From Lysobacteraceae bacterium PS02065 (GTDB lineage Bacteria; Pseudomonadota; Gammaproteobacteria; Xanthomonadales; Rhodanobacteraceae): 64,000 nt of DNA. A program made the translations under genes and the position numbers. Shown piece after piece: positions 45,220 to 54,125 of this stretch. The stretch lies in NCBI GenBank assembly GCA_029959555.1, contig JASCPI010000020.1, positions 17,922 to 81,921 of the forward strand. The letters run 5' to 3'. The number at the start of each line of letters is the position of its first letter. Position 1 is the stretch's first letter. Below the pieces are notes generated by a model. That model was not told the origin of the DNA, searched no databases, and saw only the letters and a list, made by a program, of their open reading frames with translations.

Positions 45220-47586
45220 TCAGTTCCTCAGCGGCTTGCCGGTCGTGAGCGTGTGCGCGATGCGGTCCTGCGTCTTGGCCATCTGCGCGAGCTCGACGAA
45301 GTGCTTGCGCTCCAGATCCAGCAGCCAGCGCTCGTCGACCTGCGAGCCACGTTCCACCTGGCCACCGGACAAGGTGTCGGCGATGCGGCTCGCGATCTCG
45401 AAGTCGTGCGGCGAGATGAAGCGGCCCTCGAGCATGTTGACCAGCATCATCTTGAGTGTGGCCGTGCCGACGTCGCCGGCGACCGTGATGTCGCGCGCGG
45501 GCAGCGGCGGGCGCCAGCCCGAATCGGCGAGCTGCGCGGCCGTGCCGATCGCCACGTGCAGCAGTTCGTAGGCGTTGAACACGACGATGTCGTCGGGACG
45601 CAGCAGGCCGAGCTGCTTGGCCTCGAGCGCACTGCCCGAAACCTTGGCCATCGCGATCGTCTCGAACATCTTCCTGATGCCGTCGAAGGCGTCGCCGGTC
45701 GGGTTGCGCGACGCACGCAGCGCGAGCTCCTTGAGGCCGCCTCCCGCGGGCAGCAGGCCGACGCCGGCCTCGACCAGGCCGATGTAGCTCTCGAGCGCGG
45801 CGACCGTGCGCGCGGCATGCATCTGGAACTCGCAGCCGCCACCGAAGGCCATGCCGCGCACCGCGGCGACGACCGGCACGAGCGCGTACTTGATGCGCAT
45901 GCTCGTGGCCTGGAAGTTCGACACCATCGCGTCGAACGCGTCGACCTTGCCAGCCTGCAGCAGGCCGAGCGCGCCCTTGAGATCGGCGCCGGCGGAGAAC
46001 GGCTCTCCGGTCTGCCAGATCACGACGCCCTTGAAGGTCTTCTCTGCCTCCTCGATCGCGCGCTGCACGCCGTCGAGGACGGCGTCGTTGACCGTGTTCA
46101 TCTTGGTCTTGAACGACAGGATGCCGATGTCGCCGCCGCGCGACCACAGGCGCACGCCGTCGTTCTCCCATGCGGTCGTGCCGGTGTCGAAGCGCTCGCC
46201 GAGCAGCGGATCCGGGAAGTACTGGCGCGCGTAGACCGGCGCCGTCGAGCGCGGCACGTCGCTACCCGTCGCGGGCGAGAACGAGCCGTCCTTGCCGTGC
46301 ACGCCGTCGCGGCCGTCGGTGACCCACGCCGGCAGCGGCGCGTCGCTCATGGCCTTGCCGGCCGCGATGTCCTCGGCGATCCACTGCGCGACCTGCTTCC
46401 AGCCCGCGGCCTGCCAGGTCTCGAACGGGCCGAGCTTCCAGCCGTAGCCCCAGCGGATCGCGAAATCGACGTGGCGCGCGGTGTCGGCGATGTCGGCGAG
46501 GTGGTAGGCCGTGTAGTGGAACAGGTCGCGGAACATCGCCCACAGGAACTGCGCCTGCGGATCCTGCGAGGCACGCAGCGCGGCGAATTTCTCGGCCGGC
46601 GCCTTGATCGCGAGGATCTTCGCGACCTCGTCGCTCGCGCCTTCGGTGGCGGGGCGGTAGTCCTGTTTCGCGAGATCGACGACGTGGATGTCCTTGCCGA
46701 CCTTGCGGAAGAAGCCCGCACCGGTCTTCTGGCCGAGCGCGCCCTTGTCGATGAGCGCCTTGAGCCACGCCGGCGCCTGGAAGTAGCGATGCCAGGGGTC
46801 GTCGGGCAGCGTGTCGTGCATCGTCTTGATGACGTGCGCCATCGTGTCGAGGCCGACCACGTCCGAGGTGCGGTAGGTCGCGCTCTTAGGACGCCCGATC
46901 GCCGGGCCGGTGATCGCGTCGACCGCGTCAAAGCCGAGCTTGAACTGCTCGGTGTGGTGCATCGTGGCGAGGATCGAGAACACGCCGATGCGGTTGCCGA
47001 TGAAGTTCGGCGTGTCCTTGGCGTAGACGACGCCCTTGCCGAGCGTCGTGGTCAGGAAGGCCTCGAGGCCGGCGAGCAGCGAGGCGTCGGTGTCCTTCGC
47101 CGGGATCAGCTCGACGAGGTGCATGTAACGCGGCGGATTGAAGAAGTGGATGCCGCTGAAGCGCGGGCGCAGCGCGGCCGGCAGCGCTTCGGCGAGCGCA
47201 TTGATCGACAGGCCCGAGGTGTTGCTCGCGACGAAAGCAGAATCAGAGACATGCGGCGCGATCTTCGTGTAAAGGTCGAGCTTCCAGTCGAGGCGTTCGG
47301 CGATCGCCTCGATGATCAGGTCGCACTCGCCGAGCAGGTCGAGATGCTCGTCGTAGTTGGCCGGGATGATCGCCGCCGCGCGCGTGCCGTCGGCCAGCGG
47401 AGCCGGCGACAGCTTGGCGAGGTTGGCGATGGCCTTGAGGGCGATGCCGCTCTTGGGACCTTCCTTGGCAGGCAGGTCGAACAGCACGGTTTCGACGTTG
47501 GCGTTGGTCAGGTGCGCGGCGATCTGCGCGCCCATGACGCCGGCACCGAGCACGGCAGCCTTGCGGATGCGAAGCGGATGGGTCAT
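45220..47586 (-). CDS. fadB: 3-hydroxyacyl-CoA dehydrogenase/enoyl-CoA hydratase (FadN-like order)
   Basis: 788 residues. The N-terminal half is the dehydrogenase (AAVLGAGVMGAQIAAHL at residue 10 for NAD, HFFNPPRYMHLVELIPAKDT for the catalytic region), and the C-terminal third is the crotonase (FSAGADLKGAL and VVAAVRGMAFGGGCEFQMHA). In E. coli FadB the order is the reverse; this order is that of FadN-type proteins. It carries out hydration and oxidation in beta-oxidation, working with the thiolase downstream. A 20-base hairpin lies between the TetR gene and this one. Confidence 0.92.
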   Translation of the reverse strand: MTHPLRIRKAAVLGAGVMGAQIAAHLTNANVETVLFDLPAKEGPKSGIALKAIANLAKLSPAPLADGTRAAAIIPANYDEHLDLLGECDLIIEAIAERLDWKLDLYTKIAPHVSDSAFVASNTSGLSINALAEALPAALRPRFSGIHFFNPPRYMHLVELIPAKDTDASLLAGLEAFLTTTLGKGVVYAKDTPNFIGNRIGVFSILATMHHTEQFKLGFDAVDAITGPAIGRPKSATYRTSDVVGLDTMAHVIKTMHDTLPDDPWHRYFQAPAWLKALIDKGALGQKTGAGFFRKVGKDIHVVDLAKQDYRPATEGASDEVAKILAIKAPAEKFAALRASQDPQAQFLWAMFRDLFHYTAYHLADIADTARHVDFAIRWGYGWKLGPFETWQAAGWKQVAQWIAEDIAAGKAMSDAPLPAWVTDGRDGVHGKDGSFSPATGSDVPRSTAPVYARQYFPDPLLGERFDTGTTAWENDGVRLWSRGGDIGILSFKTKMNTVNDAVLDGVQRAIEEAEKTFKGVVIWQTGEPFSAGADLKGALGLLQAGKVDAFDAMVSNFQATSMRIKYALVPVVAAVRGMAFGGGCEFQMHAARTVAALESYIGLVEAGVGLLPAGGGLKELALRASRNPTGDAFDGIRKMFETIAMAKVSGSALEAKQLGLLRPDDIVVFNAYELLHVAIGTAAQLADSGWRPPLPARDITVAGDVGTATLKMMLVNMLEGRFISPHDFEIASRIADTLSGGQVERGSQVDERWLLDLERKHFVELAQMAKTQDRIAHTLTTGKPLRN

Positions 47587-47616
47587 GTGGTACCTCGGGG
47601 AGGGACAGCGGTCGGA

Positions 47617-47636
47617 CGGGACGCGGACGCGTCCCG
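47617..47636. other. hairpin between the TetR and fadB genes
   Basis: CGGGACGCG and CGCGTCCCG with a GA centre: 9-base arms, in the 79 bases between the two genes. It could reduce read-through or stabilise the 3' part of the regulator's message. No T-run. Confidence 0.4.
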
Positions 47637-47665
47637 AGTCGGGCGGAAACGGGGTGCGTGGGTGT

Positions 47666-48286
47666 TCACTCGGCGCGCAGGCCGGCGGCGGCGAAGCGGA
47701 TCAGGTGCTCGGCGGCGCGCTCGCGGTAGGTCTGCTCGCTCATGCTCGCGCGGCGCTTGATGACGCCGAAGTCGGCCATCGCGTAAGTCAGCGCACCGGC
47801 GATGATGTCGATGCGCCAGTACAGTTCTTCCTTGTCCAGATGCGGCAGGCAGGCGCCGAGGGCGGCCGCGAACGCCTTGAGTGCCTGGCCGTAGTTGTCG
47901 GACAGGAACTTGCGCAGGCGCTCGTTGTGCTCGGCGTAGGCGCGTGCGAGCACGCGCACGAACGTGGCGCCGCCGGGCTTGTCGATCGACAGCGAGAGGG
48001 CGGGGCGGATGAACGCGGCGAGCAGGTCCTCGAGCGTGTGCGCGGGCTGCGCGAGCACGTCGTCGAGCGCCGCGAGGCGCTCGCTGTTGAGTTCGTCGAG
48101 GCGGCGGCGGAACACCTCGTTGACGAGGTTGTCCTTGGAGCCGTAGTGGTAATTGACCGCGGCGAGATTGACTTTGGCCGCGGCGGTGAGCTCGCGAAGC
48201 GAGGCTCCGGCGAAGCCGTTGCGCGCGAACAGTTCCTCGGCGGCGTCGAGGATGCGCTCCTTGGTCGAGAAGTGCGGGGCGTTCAT
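47666..48286 (-). CDS. TetR family regulator, probably of fatty-acid oxidation
   Basis: 206 residues. The helix-turn-helix is in ILDAAEELFARNGFAGASLRELTAAAKVNLAAVNYHYGSK, the usual N-terminal position (residues 11-51), followed by the ligand-binding helices. The layout resembles PsrA-type regulators, which respond to long-chain acyl-CoA or fatty acids. It precedes fadB and the thiolase and probably represses the operon. A 14-bp palindrome with a -10 box lies in its own promoter. The ligand is an inference from position. Confidence 0.9.
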   Translation of the reverse strand: MNAPHFSTKERILDAAEELFARNGFAGASLRELTAAAKVNLAAVNYHYGSKDNLVNEVFRRRLDELNSERLAALDDVLAQPAHTLEDLLAAFIRPALSLSIDKPGGATFVRVLARAYAEHNERLRKFLSDNYGQALKAFAAALGACLPHLDKEELYWRIDIIAGALTYAMADFGVIKRRASMSEQTYRERAAEHLIRFAAAGLRAE

Positions 48287-48312
48287 GCGGGCGTCGCGGG
48301 AGGTCCGTGGTC

Positions 48313-48333
48313 CAAACGATCGTTTGAATCATA
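48313..48333 (-). promoter_or_regulatory. TetR operon promoter and operator
   Basis: TATGAT (48328-48333, minus strand) is a good -10. Directly after it in the direction of transcription lies the palindrome CAAACGATCGTTTG (48313-48326), covering the start point. This is a normal place for a TetR repressor site, so the operon is probably autoregulated. It may also affect ndk on the other strand. Confidence 0.6.
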
Positions 48334-48412
48334 CGCCCGTCGATGGCCTCCGGCAAACCCGAAAGGCGAACAAAATCGCAGTCTTGGGGTGCAAGCCGGC
48401 GCGGAAACCAGC

Positions 48413-48418
48413 TAGAAT
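48413..48418 (+). promoter_or_regulatory. putative -10 element of ndk
   Basis: TAGAAT followed by GCGCAGCGG, about 100 bases before the ndk ATG. No strong -35 was seen. Confidence 0.45.
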
Positions 48419-48520
48419 GCGCAGCGGATTTGTCCGCTAACTGCCCGGATTGTCACCGCTTTGCATCGCAGCAAAGGTGCCGGTGCTTCGTTTACCCGCA
48501 AAAATCAAGGCTCAAGAACC

Positions 48521-48946
48521 ATGGCGCTGGAGCGCACCCTTTCGATCATCAAGCCCGATGCCGTCGCCAAGAACGTCATCGGCGACATCTATTCCCGCTT
48601 CGAGAAGGCCGGCCTCAAGGTCGTCGCCGCGCGCATGAAGCAGCTGTCGCGCGCCGAGGCCGAGGGCTTCTATGCCGTCCACCGCGAGCGTCCGTTCTTC
48701 AACGCGCTCGTCGAGTTCATGATCTCGGGCCCGGTCATGATCCAGGCGCTGGAAGGCGAGAACGCGATCGCCAAGAACCGCGAGCTCATGGGCGCGACGG
48801 ATCCGAAGAAGGCCGACAAGGGCACGATCCGCGCCGACCACGCCGATTCGATCGACGCGAACGCGGTGCACGGTTCCGACGCCGCCGAGACGGCTGCGGT
48901 CGAGATCGCGTACTTCTTCGCCAGCACCGACGTCGTCTCGCGCTGA
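48521..48946 (+). CDS. ndk: nucleoside diphosphate kinase
   Basis: 141 residues. The start [18 protein letters not shown] and the active-site [20 protein letters not shown] with phospho-histidine H117 identify it. It transfers the gamma phosphate from ATP to other nucleoside diphosphates. It begins the block ndk-rlmN-pilF-rodZ-yfgM-bamB-der. The ribosome site (AAGG) is weak, about 10 bases upstream. No unusual features. Confidence 0.97.
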   Translation: MALERTLSIIKPDAVAKNVIGDIYSRFEKAGLKVVAARMKQLSRAEAEGFYAVHRERPFFNALVEFMISGPVMIQALEGENAIAKNRELMGATDPKKADKGTIRADHADSIDANAVHGSDAAETAAVEIAYFFASTDVVSR

Positions 48947-48956
48947 GGCCGTCGCG

Positions 48957-50069
48957 GTGAGTGATCCACGCACCAACCTGTTCGGCCTGGATCGCCAGGG
49001 CCTGCGCGATTTCTTCGCGCAGGCCGGCGAGAAGCCGTATCGCGCCGACCAGGTCATGAAGTGGATGTATCACCGCCACGTCACCGAGTTCGCGCTCATG
49101 ACGGACGTGGGCAAGGCCTTGCGCACCAAGCTCGAGGCCGTTGCCGAGATCGTCCCGCCGAACGTCGTGTTCGAGAAGCAGTCCAGCGACGGCACCCACA
49201 AGTGGCTGCTCGGAATGGACGGCGCGAACGCGATCGAGACCGTGTTCATCCCCGACGGCTCGCGCGGCACGCTGTGCGTGTCCTCGCAGGTCGGCTGCGG
49301 GCTGAACTGCCAGTTCTGCTCGACCGCCACGCAGGGCTTCAACCGCAACCTGTCGACCGCCGAGATCATCGGCCAGGTCTGGGTCGCGGCGCGTCACCTC
49401 GGCAACGTCCCGCACCATCAGCGCAAGCTCACCAACGTCGTCATGATGGGCATGGGCGAGCCGCTGCTCAATTTCGACAACGTCGTGCGCGCGATGAGCA
49501 TCATGCGCGACGACCTCGGCTTCGGCCTCGCCAACAAGCGCGTCACGCTCTCGACCGCCGGCCTCGTGCCGATGATCGACCGTCTCTCGGACGAGAGCGA
49601 CGTGTCGCTCGCGGTGTCGCTGCATGCTCCGACCGACGAGCTGCGCACCCAGCTCGTGCCGCTCAACAAGAAGTACCCGATCGCCGAGCTCATCGAGGCG
49701 TGCGTGCGCTACGCGCAGCGCCGTCCGCGGACCTCGATCACGTTCGAGTACACGATGATGAAGGGCGTCAACGACCAGCCCGAGCACGCGCGCCAGCTCA
49801 TCAAGCTCATGCGCAAGGTGCCGAGCAAGGTCAACCTGATCCCGTTCAACCCGTTCACCGGCACGCGCTTCGAGCGCTCCGAGGAATCGGCGATCCGCGC
49901 GTTCCAGAAGATCCTGCTCGACGCCAACGTGCTCACGATGGTCCGCCGCACGCGCGGCGACGACATCGATGCCGCCTGCGGCCAGCTCAAGGGCCAGGTC
50001 CTCGACCGCACGCGTCGCCAGGCCGAATTCCGCCGCAGCCTCGACGGGAAGGTGTCCGATGCCGCGTGA
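48957..50069 (+). CDS. rlmN: dual-specificity RNA methyltransferase RlmN
   Basis: 370 residues from a GTG start 10 bases after ndk. Radical-SAM cysteines C114, C118 and C121 (CGLNCQFC) hold the 4Fe-4S cluster; the family also uses two later cysteines for its methylation mechanism. It methylates A2503 of 23S rRNA and A37 of certain tRNAs. The start [19 protein letters not shown] is conserved. Its last codons overlap the start of pilF by 11 bases, so the two are coupled. Confidence 0.96.
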   Translation: MSDPRTNLFGLDRQGLRDFFAQAGEKPYRADQVMKWMYHRHVTEFALMTDVGKALRTKLEAVAEIVPPNVVFEKQSSDGTHKWLLGMDGANAIETVFIPDGSRGTLCVSSQVGCGLNCQFCSTATQGFNRNLSTAEIIGQVWVAARHLGNVPHHQRKLTNVVMMGMGEPLLNFDNVVRAMSIMRDDLGFGLANKRVTLSTAGLVPMIDRLSDESDVSLAVSLHAPTDELRTQLVPLNKKYPIAELIEACVRYAQRRPRTSITFEYTMMKGVNDQPEHARQLIKLMRKVPSKVNLIPFNPFTGTRFERSEESAIRAFQKILLDANVLTMVRRTRGDDIDAACGQLKGQVLDRTRRQAEFRRSLDGKVSDAA

Positions 50070-50868
50070 TGCCTTGCGTTCCGTGCTCGCGGCCGGTGTG
50101 CTCGCCATCCTGATGTCCGGCTGTGCGACCGAGGGGGGCGTGAAGCCGCCGCCGAGCGCACGTACCGGCAGCGGTTCGGTCAAGGAAGTCGGTTCCGAGA
50201 GGACCGAGGCCGCGCGCGTCAACACCGAACTCGGCCAGAAGTACATGGCGCAGGGCAAGCTCGAGCTCGCCCTCGAGAAGCTCACCCGCGCGCTCGAGAA
50301 CGATCCGCGCTATGTCGACGCGCACACGGTCATCGCGGTGCTCTACGAGACGATCAACGACCAGACGCTCGCCGAGGAGCACTACCGGCGCGCGACCCAG
50401 CTCAAGCCCAAGTCGGGCTCCGAGGCGAACAACTACGGCGCTTACCTGTGCAAGGTGGGGCGCTACGACGAGGCGGCGACGTATTTCGAGCGCGCCGTCA
50501 CGGATCCGTTCTACCAGACGCCTGTGGTGGCCTTGACCAATGCGGGCACGTGTGCGATCAAGGGTGGCAAGTTCGATGCGGCAGAGAGGGATCTCAAGCT
50601 CGCGTTGGACCGGGGTCCGGACAATGCCGAAGCGCTGTTCCAGATGGCGACGGTGCTGTACCGCAAGGACGACTTCTTCCGGGCCCGTGCGTTCATCCAG
50701 CGCTACGAGTCGCTCGGCCAGCCGAGTCCCGAATCGCTGATGCTCGGACGCAACATCGAGCTGCGGTTGGGGAATGCGGACGCCGCCACGGACTACACGC
50801 GGCGCCTGCGGCAGAACTTTCCGGAATCGGAACAGGCGCGTTCGCTCGACGCCCCGTCCTCGTCATGA
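50059..50868 (+). CDS. pilF: type IV pilus biogenesis/stability lipoprotein PilF (PilW)
   Basis: 269 residues with a lipoprotein signal (LMSGC, cysteine 22) and about six TPR helices ([37 protein letters not shown]). PilF is the pilotin that places the PilQ secretin in the outer membrane for type IV pili. The ATG lies inside the end of rlmN, and its stop overlaps the ATG of rodZ, giving a chain of coupled genes. No pilus genes are otherwise in the window, as is normal. Confidence 0.93.
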   Translation: MPRDALRSVLAAGVLAILMSGCATEGGVKPPPSARTGSGSVKEVGSERTEAARVNTELGQKYMAQGKLELALEKLTRALENDPRYVDAHTVIAVLYETINDQTLAEEHYRRATQLKPKSGSEANNYGAYLCKVGRYDEAATYFERAVTDPFYQTPVVALTNAGTCAIKGGKFDAAERDLKLALDRGPDNAEALFQMATVLYRKDDFFRARAFIQRYESLGQPSPESLMLGRNIELRLGNADAATDYTRRLRQNFPESEQARSLDAPSSS

Positions 50869-51950
50869 CCGCCACGGGACATCCGGGGCAGGACATGGCG
50901 GGAGTGCGTGGCGCAGGGCGCGGCAACGACCATCACGAAGAACAGCTCGATCTGCTGTTCGGTGCGGAGACTGAAGTCGTGAGTGAGACCGGCAACGACA
51001 ACCCGGATTCGAATGCGGGCACGGGAGAGGCCGTCGTCGCGGCGCCGCCCGTCGTCGACGCGGACGCCAGCGTCGGCCAGCGCCTGCGCGCCGCACGCGA
51101 GCGCCGTGGCTGGAGCCGCGAGGATGTCGCCGGTCGGCTCAAGCTGCAGATCAGCGTGATCCGCCGGATCGAGGAAGACGACTACAGCGGGATCGCGCAT
51201 TCGGTGTACCTGCGCGGCTATCTCACGAGCTACTCGCGTCTGCTGGGCCTGCCTGCGGGCCTCGCCGACGAGATCGTCTCCACGCGGGGCGAAGAGGCGC
51301 CGCTGGTCTCCACGGGGACGGTGTCGCGGTCGCGCTACCTGCTCGATCGTTACTCCGTCAGCGCGACGTACCTCATCCTGACCGGACTCGTCGTCGGTCC
51401 GGCCGTGTGGCTCGCCACCCACGGTGGCCTCGAACAGAACTTCGCGCGCACCGAACTGCTCGACGTCGCGCCGCCGCAGACGGCGCTCGCACGCGAGCAG
51501 GCGCGCAACGAGCTCACCCTCGAGCCGGTCGTCGCGGCGGACAGCGCGGCGTCGATCGCGCCGGCCGCAGCCGCGGTCGAGGAGGCCCCGCCGATCATCG
51601 CGTCGATGGCCCCGTTCTCGAGCCTCACCTCCGCTCCCGCCACGCCGCCGACGCCCGCCGTGGCGACGCCGGCCGCGACCGGTGCACACACGCTGACGCT
51701 CCGTCTCAAGCAGGCGAGCTGGGTCGAGATCCTGTCGGCCTCGGGCGAGAAGCTCGAGTACGGCCTGTTGCCGGCGGGTGCCGAACGTTCGTACGCGTCC
51801 GACGGTGCGATCTCGGTACGCCTCGGCAACGCCGAAGGTGCCGAAGTGGTCGCAGACGGCGAGGCGATCGACCTCGCGCCGTTCCGCCGCGCCAACGTGG
51901 CCCACCTCAAGGTGTTCGGCGACGGCGCGCGCGCCTCGCGCGTGGAGTGA
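50865..51950 (+). CDS. rodZ: RodZ-like cytoskeleton protein with helix-turn-helix
   Basis: 361 residues. The first 65 residues are a variable acidic extension (HHEEQLDLLFGAETE); then the RodZ HTH (SVGQRLRAARERRGWSREDVAGRLKLQISVIRRIEEDDY), a membrane segment near residue 165-185 (YLILTGLVVGPAVWLAT), a P/A-rich linker, and a C-terminal DUF4115 domain (HTLTLRLKQASWVEILSASG). It links MreB to the envelope and controls cell shape. The start is the ATG overlapping the pilF stop; a later GTG at about 50981 would drop the acidic extension. Confidence 0.9.
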   Translation: MTATGHPGQDMAGVRGAGRGNDHHEEQLDLLFGAETEVVSETGNDNPDSNAGTGEAVVAAPPVVDADASVGQRLRAARERRGWSREDVAGRLKLQISVIRRIEEDDYSGIAHSVYLRGYLTSYSRLLGLPAGLADEIVSTRGEEAPLVSTGTVSRSRYLLDRYSVSATYLILTGLVVGPAVWLATHGGLEQNFARTELLDVAPPQTALAREQARNELTLEPVVAADSAASIAPAAAAVEEAPPIIASMAPFSSLTSAPATPPTPAVATPAATGAHTLTLRLKQASWVEILSASGEKLEYGLLPAGAERSYASDGAISVRLGNAEGAEVVADGEAIDLAPFRRANVAHLKVFGDGARASRVE

Positions 51951-52012
51951 TCCGGGCGGCTTTCTCCCGATTTCCTGCACGCGTTTTTTACGGGCACATC
52001 CCGGTTTCCTGA

Positions 52013-52018
52013 TACGCT
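52013..52018 (+). promoter_or_regulatory. putative -10 element of yfgM
   Basis: TACGCT followed by ACGGCCCCCCGCG, about 70 bases before the yfgM ATG, with TTTACG about 19 bases upstream as a weak -35. Confidence 0.35.
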
Positions 52019-52089
52019 ACGGCCCCCCGCGCCGCGTCCGCCGCCTGTCGGCGGTCTTTCGCGTCCGCGCCCCAATCTGGTGATGCGCA

Positions 52090-52779
52090 ATGGCTTTCGA
52101 AGTCCTCGACGAACACGAACAAGGTGAAGTGGTGCGCAAGTGGTTGCGCGCCAATGCGATGTCGATCGCGATCGGCATCGCGATCGGCCTGCTGATGATC
52201 TTCGGCTGGCAGCAATGGAAGGCTCGCGACCTGCGCGCGCAGGGCGAGGCTGCCGTGCAGTACAAGGCCTTCACCGATGCGGTCGAGGGCAAGCGCGACG
52301 ACGACGTCACGTCGATCGCCGCTGCGCTGCGCAAGGATCATGCGAAGAGCCCGTTCGCGGTGTTCGCGGCGCTGCACACGGCCGAGAAGGCCGCCGGCAA
52401 GGGCGATTTCGATGCGGCCGCAGCCGACCTGCAGTGGGCCCAGTCCAACGTCAAGGACGAGTCGATCAAGGCGCTCGCCTCGCTGCGCCTGGCCCGCGTC
52501 ACGCTCGCCAAGGGTGACGCCGACGCGGCCCTCAAGCTCGCCGACGGCGTCAAGGACGCCTCGTACGCGGCCACGCGCGACGAACTGCGCGGCGACGCGC
52601 TCGCCAGGCTCGGTCGCGCCGACGAGGCACGGACCGCCTACACGGCTGCGCTCGAGAAGCTCGACGCGATGACCCCGGGCCGCGACGTCGTCGAGATGAA
52701 GCTCGCCGACCTGCCGGCTTCCGCCGCACCGGCGGCGCCCGCTGCAACCCCGGCTCCGGCCGAGAAGCAGAACTCATGA
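52090..52779 (+). CDS. yfgM: YfgM family tetratricopeptide protein
   Basis: 229 residues. The start MAFEVLDEHEQGEVVRKWLRANAMS is followed by one membrane segment (residues 25-45) and a TPR-like periplasmic part with alanine-rich helices (AAADLQWAQSNVKDESIKALASLRLARVTLAKGD). YfgM is an ancillary component of the SecYEG translocon that works with PpiD. The C-terminal P/A-rich end is variable. It is coupled to bamB by an ATGA overlap. In most relatives ispG and hisS precede it; here rodZ does. Confidence 0.92.
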   Translation: MAFEVLDEHEQGEVVRKWLRANAMSIAIGIAIGLLMIFGWQQWKARDLRAQGEAAVQYKAFTDAVEGKRDDDVTSIAAALRKDHAKSPFAVFAALHTAEKAAGKGDFDAAAADLQWAQSNVKDESIKALASLRLARVTLAKGDADAALKLADGVKDASYAATRDELRGDALARLGRADEARTAYTAALEKLDAMTPGRDVVEMKLADLPASAAPAAPAATPAPAEKQNS

Positions 52780-53933
52780 GGCGCGCCTTCGTGCTCGTGG
52801 CCGCCGTCTCGGTGGCCCTCGGCGGCTGCAACTGGCTCAAGAACCTCGGCAAGAAGGACAACGTCGAACCGCCGACGCCGCTCGTCGACATCACCTCGAC
52901 GGCCAATGTCTCGCGCGTGTGGAGCACCGGCACCGGCAAGGGCGCCGGTCAGTCCGGGGCGCGCATGCGCCCGGCCCTGGAGGGCGATCGCCTCTACGTC
53001 GCCGGTGTCGACGGCAGCGTGCAGGCGCTCGATGCGTCGAGCGGCAAGACGCTTTGGAGCGTGCGCGAGAAGAAGATCCGCTGGAGCGGCGGCCCGGCCG
53101 TGCAGGGCGACCTCGTCGTCGTCGGTGCACTCGACGGCACTGTCCGCGGCCTGTCGGCGAGTGACGGCAGCGAGCGCTGGACGTTCAAGATCAACTCGGA
53201 GGTCATCACCGCGCCGGCGATCGCCGACGGCATCGTCGCCGTGCGTGCGCAGGATGGCCGCCTGTATGGCGTCGATCCGGCCGACGGTACGCGCAAGTGG
53301 GTCTACGAGCAGGCCGTGCCGATCCTGAGCCTGCGCGGAAACGCTTCGCCGCAGATCGGCAGCGGCTTCGTGTTCGGCGGTTACGACAGCGGCCGCGTGG
53401 TCGCGGTGCGTACGACCGACGGCGCGCAGGCCTGGACGCAGATGCTCTCGGTCGGTGAAGGACGCACCGAAGTCGAGCGCCTGTCGGACGCCGACGGCAA
53501 CCTCGTCCTCGACGGCAACGAACTGTTCGCCGCCGGCTACCGCGGCCAGCTTGCCGTGTTCTACGCCGACAGCGGGCGTCCGGCCTGGGGGCGAGAGTTG
53601 TCGAGCTTCGCCGGTGTCGCCGTCGGCCCGGCTGCCGTGGTCACGAGCGATGCCGAAGGCAATGTCTGGGCGTTCGATCGCCAGAGTGGCGCGAACCTGT
53701 GGAAGCAGGAAGCGCTCAAGCATCGCTGGCTGGGTTCGCCTGCGATCGTCGGCAGCTACGCCGTGATGGGTGACCTCGAAGGCTACGTGCACTGGCTGCG
53801 CCTCGACGACGGCGCGATCGCCGCGCGCGAGCGCCTCGGCAAGAAGCCGATCGAGAGCGCGCCGGTCGTGTCCGGAGACATGGTCTACATCGAGGATGTC
53901 GCCGGCCACGTCGGCGCCTACCGCACGCAGTAA
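52776..53933 (+). CDS. bamB: outer membrane protein assembly factor BamB
   Basis: 385 residues with lipoprotein signal (ALGGC, cysteine 18). The eight-bladed propeller repeats are seen as LYVAGVDGSVQALDASSGKTLW and later VVVGALDGTVRGLSASDGSERW. BamB supports BamA in inserting beta-barrel proteins in the outer membrane. It is coupled to yfgM, as in gammaproteobacteria generally. A hairpin of 11-base stem follows 7 bases after its stop codon. Confidence 0.95.
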   Translation: MRRAFVLVAAVSVALGGCNWLKNLGKKDNVEPPTPLVDITSTANVSRVWSTGTGKGAGQSGARMRPALEGDRLYVAGVDGSVQALDASSGKTLWSVREKKIRWSGGPAVQGDLVVVGALDGTVRGLSASDGSERWTFKINSEVITAPAIADGIVAVRAQDGRLYGVDPADGTRKWVYEQAVPILSLRGNASPQIGSGFVFGGYDSGRVVAVRTTDGAQAWTQMLSVGEGRTEVERLSDADGNLVLDGNELFAAGYRGQLAVFYADSGRPAWGRELSSFAGVAVGPAAVVTSDAEGNVWAFDRQSGANLWKQEALKHRWLGSPAIVGSYAVMGDLEGYVHWLRLDDGAIAARERLGKKPIESAPVVSGDMVYIEDVAGHVGAYRTQ

Positions 53934-53940
53934 GCACAAT

Positions 53941-53965
53941 GCATGCGGCGCGAGGCGCCGCATGC
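53941..53965. terminator. hairpin after bamB
   Basis: GCATGCGGCGC and GCGCCGCATGC, an 11-base perfect stem with a GAG loop, 7 bases after the bamB stop. Probably ends part of the transcripts before der. No T-run. Confidence 0.6.
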
Positions 53966-54125
53966 CACCGCCTCGCGGCGACGCCGTCCGTGCGACACGC
54001 GGGTGGGTCGCCGCAAGGCGTTTCTGTGATCCACCCCGGCGGCGCCGGGAGCGCGCATCCGCACACGCGGGCCAGGCATGGCCGCGGCGGAGCGCGACCA
54101 TGCCGCCCCCAACGGAGCGCCCGCG

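Noticed and set aside
45121..47760. An 879-codon plus-strand frame opposite fadB
   Set aside because: The fadB and thiolase proteins on the other strand are clear; the plus-strand product is low-complexity R/V/E/H-rich shadow.
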